A stretch of 64,000 nt of DNA from Amycolatopsis balhimycina FH 1894 (GCF_000384295.1 NZ_KB913037.1:10530128-10594127), one strand, 5' to 3'. Positions 26,349 to 35,419 are shown, counted from the stretch's first letter. Made by a program: numbers and translations. The notes: a model not told the origin generated them from the letters alone.

Positions 26349-26998
26349 CGATCGCGGTGTTCCTGCTGGACGACCACGAGCTGGTCCGGACCGGGCTGAA
26401 GACGGTCTTCGAGAGCGAGGCGGACATCGACGTGGTCGGGGAGGCGGGAACGGCGGCCGAGGCGCTGGTCCGGATCCCGCAGGCCCGCCCCGACGTGGCG
26501 ATCCTCGACGTCCGGCTGCCCGATGGCCAGGGCGTCGAGGTGTGCCGCGAAATCCGGTCCACTGTGGAGCCGCCGCCGGCGTGCCTGATGCTGACGTCCT
26601 ATTCGGACGACGACGCGCTGTTCGGCGCGATCATGGCGGGCGCGGCCGGGTACATGCTCAAGCAGGTCTCCGGCCGGTCCCTGGTGGAGGCCGTCCGCAC
26701 GGTCGCCGCCGGCGGCTCGCTGCTGGACGTCACGCTCACCGCGTCGGTGATGAACAAGCTGCGCGGCGCGGACGTCGCGGCCCCGGACCCGCGGTACGAG
26801 CAGCTCAGCCCGCAGGAGCGGCGCGTGCTGGACCTCGTCGCGGAGGGCCTGACGAACCGGCAGATCGCCGAGCGGCTCTTCCTGGCGGAGAAGACCGTGA
26901 AGAACTACGTGTCGTCGGTGCTGCACAAGCTCGGGGTCGAGCGGCGCACCTCGGCCGCGGTGTACATGTCCCAGCGACGCGCCGAACCGGGCCATTAG
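26345..26998 (+). CDS. NarL/LuxR-family response regulator (DevR/DosR-like)
   Basis: Response regulator of 217 residues. The receiver domain has the acidic pocket LLDDHELVR and phospho-acceptor Asp55 (ILDVRLPDGQ), plus Lys in YMLKQVSG. The C-terminal LuxR-type helix-turn-helix reads LSPQERRVLDLVAEGLTNRQIAERLFLAEKTVKNYVSSVLHKLGV, very close in style to DosR. It should bind boxes like that at 24212. The ATG lies inside the kinase stop (ATGA), which decides the start. A weak hairpin with TTTCGC and GCGAAA arms follows at 27005-27026. Confidence 0.9.
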   Translation: MTIAVFLLDDHELVRTGLKTVFESEADIDVVGEAGTAAEALVRIPQARPDVAILDVRLPDGQGVEVCREIRSTVEPPPACLMLTSYSDDDALFGAIMAGAAGYMLKQVSGRSLVEAVRTVAAGGSLLDVTLTASVMNKLRGADVAAPDPRYEQLSPQERRVLDLVAEGLTNRQIAERLFLAEKTVKNYVSSVLHKLGVERRTSAAVYMSQRRAEPGH

Positions 26999-27113
26999 GG
27001 CTGATTTCGCGCCTGTTCGGGCGAAACGGGTGGGGCGTTCGACGTATCTGGGCGCCCGTGGAGTACACCTATCGGGTGACGCACGGACTTGCGTGCGCGG
27101 CGGAGGGGACGGC

Positions 27114-27548
27114 ATGGCGGGGTTGTCGGGCGGGGACTATGTCACGCGGCAGATCCGGGCACTCGCGGAAGCGGTGCGCCGGGAAGGAGCGGGTGGGGTC
27201 GGCACACGCAGCTTCCAGCTGGCGGAGCACCTGGCGGCCGAGGGAGGCGTCCACCGCGGCGACATCCTGACGGCCACGGCGACGCTCCTGGCGATGACGG
27301 CCTGGTGCGACGGCGAAGCGGAAGCGGCCCGCCGGTTCGCGGAGCGCGCGGGCGAGCACGACGAGGAGTCCCGCGAGCTGGTGACGCACCTGCTCCGGCT
27401 GGAGACCGGAGCCGACCAGGGGTGGCTGCCGCGGGACCAGGCCGAAGCACTGCTGGAGTACGCCCGCCGGGCGAGCCGAGGCGACCTGGCGACGCGGGTA
27501 CGCACCGTCGCCGGCGCGCGACGTGGCCGGCACCGGCGCGAGGACTAG
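27114..27548 (+). CDS. hypothetical helical protein
   Basis: Protein of 144 residues, mostly predicted helix, with alternating Ala/Glu/Arg and no signal or membrane segment. It resembles repeat-like helical scaffolds (AERAGEHDEESRELVTHLLRLETGADQGWLPRDQAEALLEYARRA) but I do not recognise a family. ATG 27114 is chosen because GGAGGGGAC precedes it; a longer in-frame reading to 27030 has no support. It follows the DevR-like regulator on the same strand across 115 bases. Confidence 0.6.
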   Translation: MAGLSGGDYVTRQIRALAEAVRREGAGGVGTRSFQLAEHLAAEGGVHRGDILTATATLLAMTAWCDGEAEAARRFAERAGEHDEESRELVTHLLRLETGADQGWLPRDQAEALLEYARRASRGDLATRVRTVAGARRGRHRRED

Positions 27549-27592
27549 CCCGGTCGCGAGTGGACGGTCGTGGCAGCCGGGCGGGAGACGTG

Positions 27593-27639
27593 GTGAACGA
27601 CTCGTTCCTGTCACCGGACGAGGTGAACGAGTCGTTCAC
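27593..27639. repeat. TGAATGA-family palindrome pair, GC-shifted copies
   Basis: GTGAACGACTCGTTC at 27593 is an imperfect copy. GTGAACGAGTCGTTCAC at 27623-27639 is a perfect 17-bp palindrome. They sit between the hypothetical gene and folE, which converge, and may serve as a bidirectional terminator. The word is the GC-rich relative of the TGAATGAGTCATTCA copies elsewhere. Confidence 0.6.
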
Positions 27640-27691
27640 GACCGGCCGCGATCGATCGCCGGGCAGGCGCTGGGGCCGAGCTGGGAACGGG

Positions 27692-28321
27692 CTAGCTCCT
27701 GCCCGCGCTCACCCCGGTCAGTGCGAAGAACTCCTGCCGCGTCTTGGGTTCTTCGCGGAGCAGGCCGTGCAGCGACGACGTGACGGTGAGCGCGCCGGTC
27801 GCCCGCACGCCGCGCAGTGACATGCACAGGTGCTCGGCTTCGATCACCACGCCGACGCCCTGGGGCTCCAGGTGCTCCTGCAGCCAGTCCGCGACCTGCT
27901 TGGTCAGCCGTTCCTGCACCTGCAGGTCGCGCGCGAACATTTCGACGACGCGGGCGAGCTTCGACAGCCCGAGGATCCGCTCGCCGGGCAGGTAGCCCAC
28001 GTGCGCGACGCCGCGGAAGGGCAGCAGGTGGTGCTCGCACAGCGACTGCACCGGGATGCTCTTCGCCAGCACGAGCTCGTCGTAGCCCTCGTCGTTCGGG
28101 AACGTGGTCAGCCGGAAGTCGCGGGGCTGCAGCATCTCCGCGTACGCCTGGGCCACCCGCCGCGGCGTGTCGCCCAGGTGCTCCGACGCCGGGTCCTTGC
28201 CGAGCGCCTGCAGCAGGTCGGCGACCGCGCGCTCGGCCGCCTGCAGGTCGACGGCCTCGCGGTCGTGGACGACACCGAGGTGCCGCAGCGGTACCGGTTC
28301 ACGCACGGGATCGACGGTCAC
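27692..28321 (-). CDS. folE: GTP cyclohydrolase I
   Basis: Enzyme of 209 residues that opens GTP to 7,8-dihydroneopterin triphosphate, the first step to folate, queuosine-type and pterin compounds. Zinc and active-site motifs are present: SLCEHHLLPF (Cys and His ligands) and the C-terminal AEHLCMSLRGVR. The length fits bacterial FolE-I. GTG start behind AAGGAGG. It stands alone rather than in the ftsH-folE-folP-folB cluster usual for housekeeping actinobacterial folE, so it may be a second copy tied to a pathway or stress (inference). It is divergent from a Cys/His-containing regulator. Confidence 0.92.
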   Translation of the reverse strand: MTVDPVREPVPLRHLGVVHDREAVDLQAAERAVADLLQALGKDPASEHLGDTPRRVAQAYAEMLQPRDFRLTTFPNDEGYDELVLAKSIPVQSLCEHHLLPFRGVAHVGYLPGERILGLSKLARVVEMFARDLQVQERLTKQVADWLQEHLEPQGVGVVIEAEHLCMSLRGVRATGALTVTSSLHGLLREEPKTRQEFFALTGVSAGRS

Positions 28322-28333
28322 GGGGATGCCTCC

Positions 28334-28402
28334 TTCTAAAATTAAGTCCTATTGACGTTAGAAGCCCGCCGGGGTTTTCGTCAACAGGTATGTGTTTTAG
28401 AA
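28334..28402. promoter_or_regulatory. divergent promoter with TTCTAAAA / TTTTAGAA arms
   Basis: TTCTAAAA at 28334-28341 and its inverse TTTTAGAA at 28395-28402 bracket the gap between folE and the divergent regulator, with a further TTAGAA at 28358. These AT-rich words stand out in this GC-rich sequence. One lies beside each start, as for an operator pair of the regulator. Confidence 0.55.
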
Positions 28403-28409
28403 TGCGGTG

Positions 28410-29066
28410 ATGCACGAACCCCAGGCGGGTGCGCTCGCCGCGGTGGCCGCGCTCGACGAGCCGACCCGGCGCCGGCTGTACGAGTACGTCGTCCGCCGGC
28501 CCGAACCGGTGAGCCGCGACGACGTGGCCGCCGCCCTCAGCGTGCCCCGCGCGACCGTCGCGTTCCACCTCGACCGCCTGGTGGACGAGCGGCTGCTGGC
28601 GGTCGGCCACGAACGCCGCACCGGCCGCAGCGGGCCGGGCGCGGGCCGCCCGGCGAAGCTGTACCGCCGGTCCGACCGGCAGGTGAGCGTTTCGCTGCCC
28701 GAGCGCCAGTACGAACTGGCTGGTCAGCTCCTCGCGACCGCCGTCGAGGAGGCCGGCGAAACCGGTGACTCGGCTCGCGAGATCCTCGGGCGGCGGGCCC
28801 GCGAACGGGGCGCGGAACTCGCCGCCGGCGCCCCGGACATCCTCGGCGCGCTCGAAGAACACGGCTTCGAGCCGCGCGCCGAGGGCGGCGAGGTCCTGCT
28901 CGGCAACTGCCCGTTCCACCGGCTGGCCCGGACGCACCCGCGCCTGGTGTGCGAGATGAACCTCGGCCTGGTCGAAGGCATGCTCGCCGGGACGGGCGAG
29001 GACGGCCTGCGGGCCCGGCTGGACCCACACCCGGGTTTCTGCTGCGTCCGCCTCGCCCCCGGCTGA
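28410..29066 (+). CDS. winged-helix regulator with C-terminal Cys/His cluster
   Basis: Regulator of 218 residues in the COG2345-type group (ArsR/DeoR-like, relatives of SufR). The N-terminal winged helix is seen in ALDEPTRRRLYEYVVRRPEPVSRDDVAAALSVPRATVAFHLDRLVDERLL. The C-terminal part has NCPFHRLARTHPRLVCEMN and GFCCVRL, giving four Cys plus His residues in the spacing expected of a metal or Fe-S site. It is divergent from folE across TTCTAAAA/TTTTAGAA arms. ATG 28410 is taken; there is no clear ribosome binding site and GTG 28407 is possible. Confidence 0.8.
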   Translation: MHEPQAGALAAVAALDEPTRRRLYEYVVRRPEPVSRDDVAAALSVPRATVAFHLDRLVDERLLAVGHERRTGRSGPGAGRPAKLYRRSDRQVSVSLPERQYELAGQLLATAVEEAGETGDSAREILGRRARERGAELAAGAPDILGALEEHGFEPRAEGGEVLLGNCPFHRLARTHPRLVCEMNLGLVEGMLAGTGEDGLRARLDPHPGFCCVRLAPG

Positions 29067-29106
29067 CCGGCCGAACGCGACCGGCGCCTGCGGGCAACAA
29101 CCGGGT

Positions 29107-29376
29107 ATGCACAGGCGAAACGCGATGCTGCTGGCCTTGTCGTGCGCCGGGGTCGTGGTGGCGATCCTGCTCGTCGCCGCGGCCGTGCGGCCGGCGGAAC
29201 CGGACCGGGCTCCGCTCGTGACCGGGCCGCCCCCGCTGACGAGCGTGGCCACGACGGCGACGTCGGCGCCGCCCAAGACCGCGCGTGCGGCCGGCCCCGA
29301 GACCACAAAGGAGCGCCGGCCGCGGGCCAAGGCGTCCGGCGTTCCGCGGGGTGTCACCACTACCGGCCGGGGCTGA
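29107..29376 (+). CDS. small single-span membrane or secreted protein
   Basis: Protein of 89 residues: a short basic N-terminus, one hydrophobic segment (about 7-25, MLLALSCAGVVVAILLVAAAV), then a Pro/Thr/Ala-rich, basic tail with no fold. It could be a small anchored protein or an uncleaved signal peptide. No homolog recognised. It lies in the gap between the Cys/His regulator and the first LacI gene, and codon bias looks normal for this genome. Confidence 0.45.
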   Translation: MHRRNAMLLALSCAGVVVAILLVAAAVRPAEPDRAPLVTGPPPLTSVATTATSAPPKTARAAGPETTKERRPRAKASGVPRGVTTTGRG

Positions 29377-29459
29377 CGCGGCGCGGGACGACCGGCTGGT
29401 GGCGATTCGGCGGTACGGTTTCGTGCGTGGTGACACGGTACGACGTGGAGGGGGCCAGC

Positions 29460-30503
29460 GTGGTGGACCGGGCGAAGCCGGGGGAGCAGACGAGAACGTC
29501 GGCTCCGGGGCCGCGGCAGCCGAGCCTGGCCGACGTCGCCGGCCTGGCCGGCGTCTCGCACATGACCGTCTCGCGCGTGGTCAACGAAAGCGGCCCGGTG
29601 CGCCCGGAAACCCGCGAGCGGGTCCTCGCCGCCGTGCAGGAACTGGGGTACCGGCCCAACACCGCCGCGCGGGCGCTGGTCACCGGCCGGTCCGGCACCC
29701 TCGGCGTGGTCGCGCTGGAGTCCAATCTGTACGGGCCGGCGAGCACCCTGTACGGCATCGAAAACGCGGCGCGGGAAGCCGGGTACGGCGTGGCGATCTG
29801 CAGTGTGACGCGGCCGGGGCGGACGTCGATCGGTGACGCGGTGGAAAGCCTGCGGCGCCAGGCGGTCGAGGGCATCGTCGTGATCGCCCCGCACGTCACC
29901 GCCGGGCGCGCCCTCGCGGCGGCCCCTTCGGACATCCCGCTGGTGGCGGTCGGCGGCGGCGAGAAGGCGCCGGTGCCGGTCATCTCGGTCGACCAGTACG
30001 ACGGTGCCCGCCTCGCCACCGAGCACCTGCTGGGGCTCGGTCACCGGACGGTCTGGCACCTCGCCGGGCCGGAGGACTGGCTGGAGGCGCGCGACCGGGA
30101 ACGTGGCTGGCGCGAGACGCTGGAACGGCGTGGCCTGCGGGTGCCCGCTGTCGTGCGCGGCGACTGGAGCCCGCGTTCGGGCTACGAGGCGGGCCGCGCG
30201 CTCGTCGGCAAGCGCGGGCTCAAGGCGGTCTTCTCGGCCAACGACCAGATGGCGCTGGGCCTGCTGCGGGCGTTCACCGAGGCCGGGATCCGGGTGCCGG
30301 AGGACGTCCACGTCGCCGGTTTCGACGACGTGCCCGAGGCCGAGTACTTCACCCCGCCGCTGACGACCGTGCGCCAGGACTTCATCGAGGTCGGCCGCCG
30401 CACCTTCGGGCTCCTCGAAGCGCGGATGGGCGGCGGGGACGCCCACGCCCGGCACCTCGTGCCGGCCGAGCTCGTCATCCGGGAGAGCACCACCCCGCGC
30501 TGA
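29460..30503 (+). CDS. LacI-family repressor, paralog 1
   Basis: LacI/GalR regulator of 347 residues. The headpiece PSLADVAGLAGVSHMTVSRVVNESGPVRPETRERVLAAVQELGYRPN contains the helix-turn-helix and hinge helix. The periplasmic-binding-protein-like effector domain follows. It is very similar along its length to the LacI at 39153, including the recognition helix VSHMTVSRV, so both likely read the same TGTTAGCGCTAACA word. Such a site lies 37 bases past its stop, before the GH35 gene. GTG 29460 chosen for GGAGGGGG upstream; the open frame reaches further back to 29142 without support. Confidence 0.9.
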   Translation: MVDRAKPGEQTRTSAPGPRQPSLADVAGLAGVSHMTVSRVVNESGPVRPETRERVLAAVQELGYRPNTAARALVTGRSGTLGVVALESNLYGPASTLYGIENAAREAGYGVAICSVTRPGRTSIGDAVESLRRQAVEGIVVIAPHVTAGRALAAAPSDIPLVAVGGGEKAPVPVISVDQYDGARLATEHLLGLGHRTVWHLAGPEDWLEARDRERGWRETLERRGLRVPAVVRGDWSPRSGYEAGRALVGKRGLKAVFSANDQMALGLLRAFTEAGIRVPEDVHVAGFDDVPEAEYFTPPLTTVRQDFIEVGRRTFGLLEARMGGGDAHARHLVPAELVIRESTTPR

Positions 30504-30539
30504 GCGCGGCCGGCCATCGCGCTGTCCGGTTCCGGACAA

Positions 30540-30553
30540 TGTTAGCGCTAACA
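30540..30553. promoter_or_regulatory. LacI operator TGTTAGCGCTAACA (GH35 gene)
   Basis: A perfect 14-bp palindrome with the central CG step of LacI/GalR operators lies 107 bases before the GH35 start and 37 bases after the LacI paralog 1 stop. It is the reference copy of the operator set at 39071, 40229, 44995 and 61360. Confidence 0.8.
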
Positions 30554-30659
30554 CGACCTCGGCACTGATCCATCCCGGTGTTGTTTCTTGACCACTCCTG
30601 TGTAGTCGGCAAAGGATTCTGTTCGATTCTGGTCCGGCGCTGCTCCAGGAGGTCCCCGC

Positions 30660-33600
30660 ATGCGCTCCGCCCGCCGTGCTCGTCCCCGGGCTTTGGCCGC
30701 CGCCCTCTTCGCCCTTCTCTTCGGCTTGGCCGGCGTGGTCGTCCCGCAGGCCGCCGCCGCGGCACCGGCCCCGAAACCCCGGCCCGCGCACACCGTCACC
30801 TACGACGGCTACTCGTTCCTGGTCGACGGGAACCGGACCTACCTGTGGTCGGGCGAGTTCCACTCCTACCGGCTGCCCAGCCCCGACCTGTGGCTCGACA
30901 TCTTCCAGAAGATGAAGGCGGCCGGCTTCAACGCGACGTCGCTGTACTTCGACTGGGGCTACCACTCGCCGCGGCAGGGCGTCTACGACTTCACCGGCAT
31001 CCGGGACCTCGACAAGCTCCTCGACATGGCGCAGCAGGCCGGGCTCTACGTCATCGCGCGGCCCGGCCCGTACATCAACGCCGAGGTCGACGGCGGCGGG
31101 TTCCCGACCTGGCTGTCCACCACGCCGGGCCACACCCGCAGCGCCGACCCGGTCTACCTGAAGTACTCCGACGAGTGGCAGACGCAGATCGACCGCATCA
31201 TCGCGCGTCACCAGCTGACCGACGGCACCGGCAGCGTGCTCGCCTACCAGGTCGAGAACGAGTACTACAACGGCAACGCCGACGGCCGCGCTTACATGAA
31301 GCACCTGGAGGACAAGGCCCGCGCCGACGGCATCACCGTCCCGTTGGTGGGCAACAACAACGGCACCTTCAACGCCGGCGATGCCGCGCTCGACGTCGAC
31401 GCCGCCGACTCCTACCCGCAGGGCTTCGACTGCTCGAACCCGGCGAAGTGGAACGGCGTGCCGGACATCAGCTACGACCACGTCCCCGGCAAGCCGCTGA
31501 TCACCGCCGAGTTCCAGGGCGGCGCCTTCGACCCGTGGGGCGGCCCGGGCTACGAAAAGTGCGCGCAGCTGATCAACGACCAGTTCGCGAACGTGTTCTA
31601 CAAGCAGAACATCGCGGTCGGCGCCACCGGCCAGAGCTTCTACATGCTGCACGGCGGCACCTCCTGGGGCTGGAGCGCGATCCCGCAGAACTACACCTCC
31701 TACGACTACGGCGCGGCGATCACCGAGGCCCGCCAGTTCGACCCGAAGTACGCCGAGGACAAGCTGATCGGCTACTTCACCCAGTCCGTCGCCCCGCTGA
31801 CCAAGACCGACGGCCTCGGCTCCGCGCCGCTGACCGACCCGGCCCTCACCGACACCGCCCGGATCAACCCCGACACCCGCACCCAGTTCCACACCCTGCG
31901 GCACAGCGACTCGACGTCGACCGCCACGAACACCACCGGCGTCGCGCTCGACCTGGCCGCGCACGCCGGCTACACCTACGACGACCGCGCCGGCGAGGTG
32001 GCCTACACCGGCACCTGGAGCCACGTCGGGCCCGAGGTCAACTACACCGGCGGCGACTACCAGCACACCGAGTCGTTCTCGAACGTGACCGGCGACAGCG
32101 TCAGCATCCCGTTCACCGGCACCGGGATCCGGTGGGTGACCTCGAAGGACCCGAGCCACGGCATCGCCGACGTCTACCTCGACGACGCGAAGGTCAGCAC
32201 GGTCGACCTCTACGCGGGCAGCAAGCAGAACCAGGCCACCGGCTACGAGGTGCGCGACCTGCCGGCCGGCGCGCACACGCTGAAGATCGTCGTCACCGGG
32301 CAGAAGAACGCGCAGGCGTCCGGCCCCTACGTCGTCGTGGACGCCGTCGACCTGCTGTCCGGCAGCACCGACTACTACCCGATCGTGCCGCAGCAGCCCG
32401 GCACCGGCATCACGCTCAACGGCCGCCAGTCGAAGATCCTCGTCGCCGGCTACGACCTCGGCGCCACGCGGATGCAGTACTCGACCTCGGAGATCCTGAC
32501 GACCGCGGCCATCGGCGACCGCGACGTCGCCGTTCTCTACGGCGACAAGGGCGGCCCCGGCGAAACCGTCCTGCGGTTCGCGAAGCAGCCGTCGGTGCGG
32601 GTCCTCGACGGGGCCGCGACCAGCACGTGGGACGCCGCCCGCGGCGACCTGCGGCTGAACTACACCCACGACGGCCTGACCCGCGTGCTCGTCACCGCTC
32701 CTGGCGCGCGGCCACTGCTCCTGCTGCTCGCCGACAAGGCCACGGCGGCGACGTTCTGGCGCCAGGACACCGCGGCCGGCCCGGTCCTGGTCCGCGGCAC
32801 CCACCTCGTGCGCACCGCTGCCGACCAGTACGGCATCCTCTCGCTGACCGGCGACACCGGCGCCGACGGCGCGTTCGAGGTCTTCAGCACGGCGAAGCTG
32901 GTGCTGTGGAACGGTTCCTGGGTACCGACGAAGCCGACTTCCAGTGGCAGTGTCACCGGCACCGCCCCGACCGCGAAAGCCGTGACGCTGCCCCCGCTGA
33001 CCGGCTGGAAGCACCAGCAGGAGTCGCCGGAGAGCCAGCCGGCCTTCGACGACTCGGCGTGGCCGGTGGCGGACAAGGAAACCAGCAACAGCTCGACGGC
33101 GCTCGGCACGAAACCGGTGCTCTTCGCCGACGACTACGGCTTCCACACCGGCAACACCTGGTACCGCGGCCACTTCACCGGTGACGGGAAGCAGACCGGG
33201 ATCACCCTGTCCAGCCAGAGCGGGGGACCGGCCGGTGCGTTCTCGGCGTGGCTCAACGGCGTCTTCCTCGGCAGTTCGACCAGCCCGCAGCACACCTTCG
33301 GCTTCCCGGCCGGCGCGCTGAAGCCGGGGGACAACGAGATTTCCGTGCTGACGGTGAACATGGGCCACGAAGAGGACTACGGTGCCGCCAACGGCAACAA
33401 GGCCGCTCGCGGCCTCACCGCCGCCCGGCTCACCGGCACTCCGCTGACGTCGGTGACCTGGCGGCTGCAGGGTGTCCGCGGCGGCGAGACCGGGCTCGAC
33501 CCGGTTCGCGGCCCGCTCAACACCGGCGGGCTGTACGGCGAGCGCGCGGGCTGGTCGCTGCCCGGCTTCCCGGACCATCGCTGGACGCCGGCGACGCTGC

Positions 33601-34775
33601 CGGCGAAGGACACCACTCCCGGCGTCTCGTGGTACCGGACGACAGCGGATCTGGATTTGCCGCGCGGCCAGGACACCTCGCTCGGCCTGACGATCACCGA
33701 CGACCCGGCGCGGCAGTACCGCGCGCTGCTCTTCGTCAACGGCTGGCAGCTCGGCCAGTACGTCAACTACCTGGGGCCGCAGCACAGCTTCCCGATCCCC
33801 AACGGCATCCTGAACCCGAACGGCCACAACACGATCGCCGTCGCGGTGTGGAACCTCGACGGCAGCACGGGCGGGCTCGGCAAGATCGAGTGGACGAACT
33901 ACGGCAGCTACCGCTCGCCGCTGACGGTCCGGCAGAACGCTTCGCCCGGTTACGACCCGGCGCGGTACGCGATGCCGCCGGCGCCGTCCGCGGCCGTCTC
34001 GCTCACCGCGCCGGATACGGCCTCGGGCGGGCAGCAGTTCACCGCCTCGGCGACGGTCCGGGTCGCGGCGGGCGCGCCGCCGGCGTTCGACGTCAAGCCC
34101 GTGCTCACCGCCCCGGCCGGGTGGACGGTCGGCGCGCCGTCACCGGCTTCGGTCCCGCGGATCGACGGCGGCGGCTCGGCGACGTTCTCGTGGGCCGTCA
34201 CCCCTCCCTCCACAGTGGACACCGCCGCGCTGAAGGTGGCGGTGGCCTACCGGCAACTGGGCCGGCCGGGTTCGGTGACCGGGGAACGCATCATCGGCGC
34301 GGTGCCCCCGGCGCCGCCCGCCGGGCAGGTCGCCGTCAGCTCGCTGCCGTTCCTGACCGCGACGAACGGCTGGGGCCCGGTCGAACGCGACACGAGCAAC
34401 GGCGAAGCGAGCGCCGGTGACGGAAAGCCGATGACCATCGGCGGGGTGGCCTACGCCAAGGGCCTCGGCGTCCACGCGGCGAGCGACGTCCAGCTCTACC
34501 TGGCGGGCGCGTGCACCCGGCTGACGGCTTCGGTGGGCGTCGACGGCGAAATGGGCAACGGCGGGAGCGTCAGCTTCGCCGTCGCGGTGGACGGCACCAC
34601 GAAGGTCACGACGCCGGTGGTCAGGGGCGGTCAGGCGGCCGTCCCGATCGACGTCGACGTCACCGGCGCGCAGGTCCTCGACCTGCTGGTGACCGACGGC
34701 GGCGACGGCAACGGGCAGGACCACGCGGACTGGGCGGTGCCGACGCTGACCTGCGGCACGCCGCCCGCCCGGTAA
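30660..34775 (+). CDS. secreted GH35 beta-galactosidase with NPCBM module
   Basis: Exported multidomain glycoside hydrolase of 1371 residues. The signal peptide ends at about residue 35. The GH35 barrel follows, with acid/base Glu201 (AYQVENEYYN) and nucleophile Glu284 (LITAEFQGGAFDPWGG), plus Cys pairs typical of the family. Residues about 435-570 (WSHVGPEVNYTGGDYQHTES to VVVDAVDLLSG) look like an inserted sugar-binding sandwich. Two beta-galactosidase jelly rolls, a NEW3-like Ig domain (about 1115-1220) and a C-terminal NPCBM module (GLGVHAASDVQLYL) follow. It removes terminal beta-galactose, for example from galactans. AGGAGGT precedes the ATG; a LacI operator is upstream. Confidence 0.93.
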   Translation: MRSARRARPRALAAALFALLFGLAGVVVPQAAAAAPAPKPRPAHTVTYDGYSFLVDGNRTYLWSGEFHSYRLPSPDLWLDIFQKMKAAGFNATSLYFDWGYHSPRQGVYDFTGIRDLDKLLDMAQQAGLYVIARPGPYINAEVDGGGFPTWLSTTPGHTRSADPVYLKYSDEWQTQIDRIIARHQLTDGTGSVLAYQVENEYYNGNADGRAYMKHLEDKARADGITVPLVGNNNGTFNAGDAALDVDAADSYPQGFDCSNPAKWNGVPDISYDHVPGKPLITAEFQGGAFDPWGGPGYEKCAQLINDQFANVFYKQNIAVGATGQSFYMLHGGTSWGWSAIPQNYTSYDYGAAITEARQFDPKYAEDKLIGYFTQSVAPLTKTDGLGSAPLTDPALTDTARINPDTRTQFHTLRHSDSTSTATNTTGVALDLAAHAGYTYDDRAGEVAYTGTWSHVGPEVNYTGGDYQHTESFSNVTGDSVSIPFTGTGIRWVTSKDPSHGIADVYLDDAKVSTVDLYAGSKQNQATGYEVRDLPAGAHTLKIVVTGQKNAQASGPYVVVDAVDLLSGSTDYYPIVPQQPGTGITLNGRQSKILVAGYDLGATRMQYSTSEILTTAAIGDRDVAVLYGDKGGPGETVLRFAKQPSVRVLDGAATSTWDAARGDLRLNYTHDGLTRVLVTAPGARPLLLLLADKATAATFWRQDTAAGPVLVRGTHLVRTAADQYGILSLTGDTGADGAFEVFSTAKLVLWNGSWVPTKPTSSGSVTGTAPTAKAVTLPPLTGWKHQQESPESQPAFDDSAWPVADKETSNSSTALGTKPVLFADDYGFHTGNTWYRGHFTGDGKQTGITLSSQSGGPAGAFSAWLNGVFLGSSTSPQHTFGFPAGALKPGDNEISVLTVNMGHEEDYGAANGNKAARGLTAARLTGTPLTSVTWRLQGVRGGETGLDPVRGPLNTGGLYGERAGWSLPGFPDHRWTPATLPAKDTTPGVSWYRTTADLDLPRGQDTSLGLTITDDPARQYRALLFVNGWQLGQYVNYLGPQHSFPIPNGILNPNGHNTIAVAVWNLDGSTGGLGKIEWTNYGSYRSPLTVRQNASPGYDPARYAMPPAPSAAVSLTAPDTASGGQQFTASATVRVAAGAPPAFDVKPVLTAPAGWTVGAPSPASVPRIDGGGSATFSWAVTPPSTVDTAALKVAVAYRQLGRPGSVTGERIIGAVPPAPPAGQVAVSSLPFLTATNGWGPVERDTSNGEASAGDGKPMTIGGVAYAKGLGVHAASDVQLYLAGACTRLTASVGVDGEMGNGGSVSFAVAVDGTTKVTTPVVRGGQAAVPIDVDVTGAQVLDLLVTDGGDGNGQDHADWAVPTLTCGTPPAR

Positions 34776-34801
34776 CCGGTACAGGACAGGGGTTTTCCGG
34801 C

Positions 34802-35419
34802 TCAGGTGAGGACAAGCCGGACGGCGAGCGCGGTGATCACCGCGCTCGCCGCGAGTGCCGTCACCAGCCGGCCCCGCCGCCCGGTGAGGACCCGCCCGAG
34901 CAGGGCCCCGCCGCCGGCGAGCAGGGCTTGCCAGCTCGCCGAGGCGGCGAACGCGGCGAGCACGAACACGGTTTGCCCGGGCACCGACCCGGCGGTGCCC
35001 GCGCGGTCGCCGACGACGAGCGCGGTGAAGTAGACGACCGTGGCCGGGTTGACCAGCGTGATCCCGAGCAGGCTGAGGTAGGCGCGCCCGGGCGCGAGCG
35101 GTGTCACCGGCCGCACGGTGGTGGTGCGGTGGGAGCGCACCGCGCGCAGGGCGCCGTGAGCCGCGAGGACGATCAGGACCGCCGCCGAGACCAGCCGCAG
35201 CGGCCCGGCGAACGGGGCGACGACCCCCGCGATCGCGGCGCCGCCGAGCACGGCGACCAGCGCGTACACCCCGTCGGCGGTCGCGACGCCGAAGGCCGCG
35301 GCGAGACCGGCCCGGAGCGAGGTGCGGGCGGTGAGCGCGACGAGGTACGTCCCGACGGCACCGACCGGGATCGCGATGCCGTAGCCGGCCAGCAGGCCGG
35401 AGACCAGCGCGGCGGTCAC
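34802..35419 (-). CDS. LysE/RhtB-family amino-acid exporter
   Basis: Membrane exporter of about 205 residues with six hydrophobic segments. The N-terminal GLLAGYGIAIPVGAVGTYLVALTARTSLRAGLAAAFGVATADGVYAL block carries the Pro-Gly-Pro-like turn and conserved Gly/Asp pattern of LysE proteins; LLGITLVNPATVVYFTALV is the second repeat. Substrate could be a basic or hydrophobic amino acid. Start uncertain: GTG 35419 begins at the first helix, while GTG 35452 is in frame; neither has a good ribosome binding site. Convergent with the GH35 gene, separated by only 26 bases. Confidence 0.8.
   Translation of the reverse strand: MTAALVSGLLAGYGIAIPVGAVGTYLVALTARTSLRAGLAAAFGVATADGVYALVAVLGGAAIAGVVAPFAGPLRLVSAAVLIVLAAHGALRAVRSHRTTTVRPVTPLAPGRAYLSLLGITLVNPATVVYFTALVVGDRAGTAGSVPGQTVFVLAAFAASASWQALLAGGGALLGRVLTGRRGRLVTALAASAVITALAVRLVLT

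Noticed and set aside
28299..33827. Minus-strand open frame of 1842 codons
   Set aside because: It lies opposite the Cys/His regulator, LacI 1 and GH35 genes, which have motifs, signal peptides and ribosome binding sites; its composition is that of an antisense shadow.
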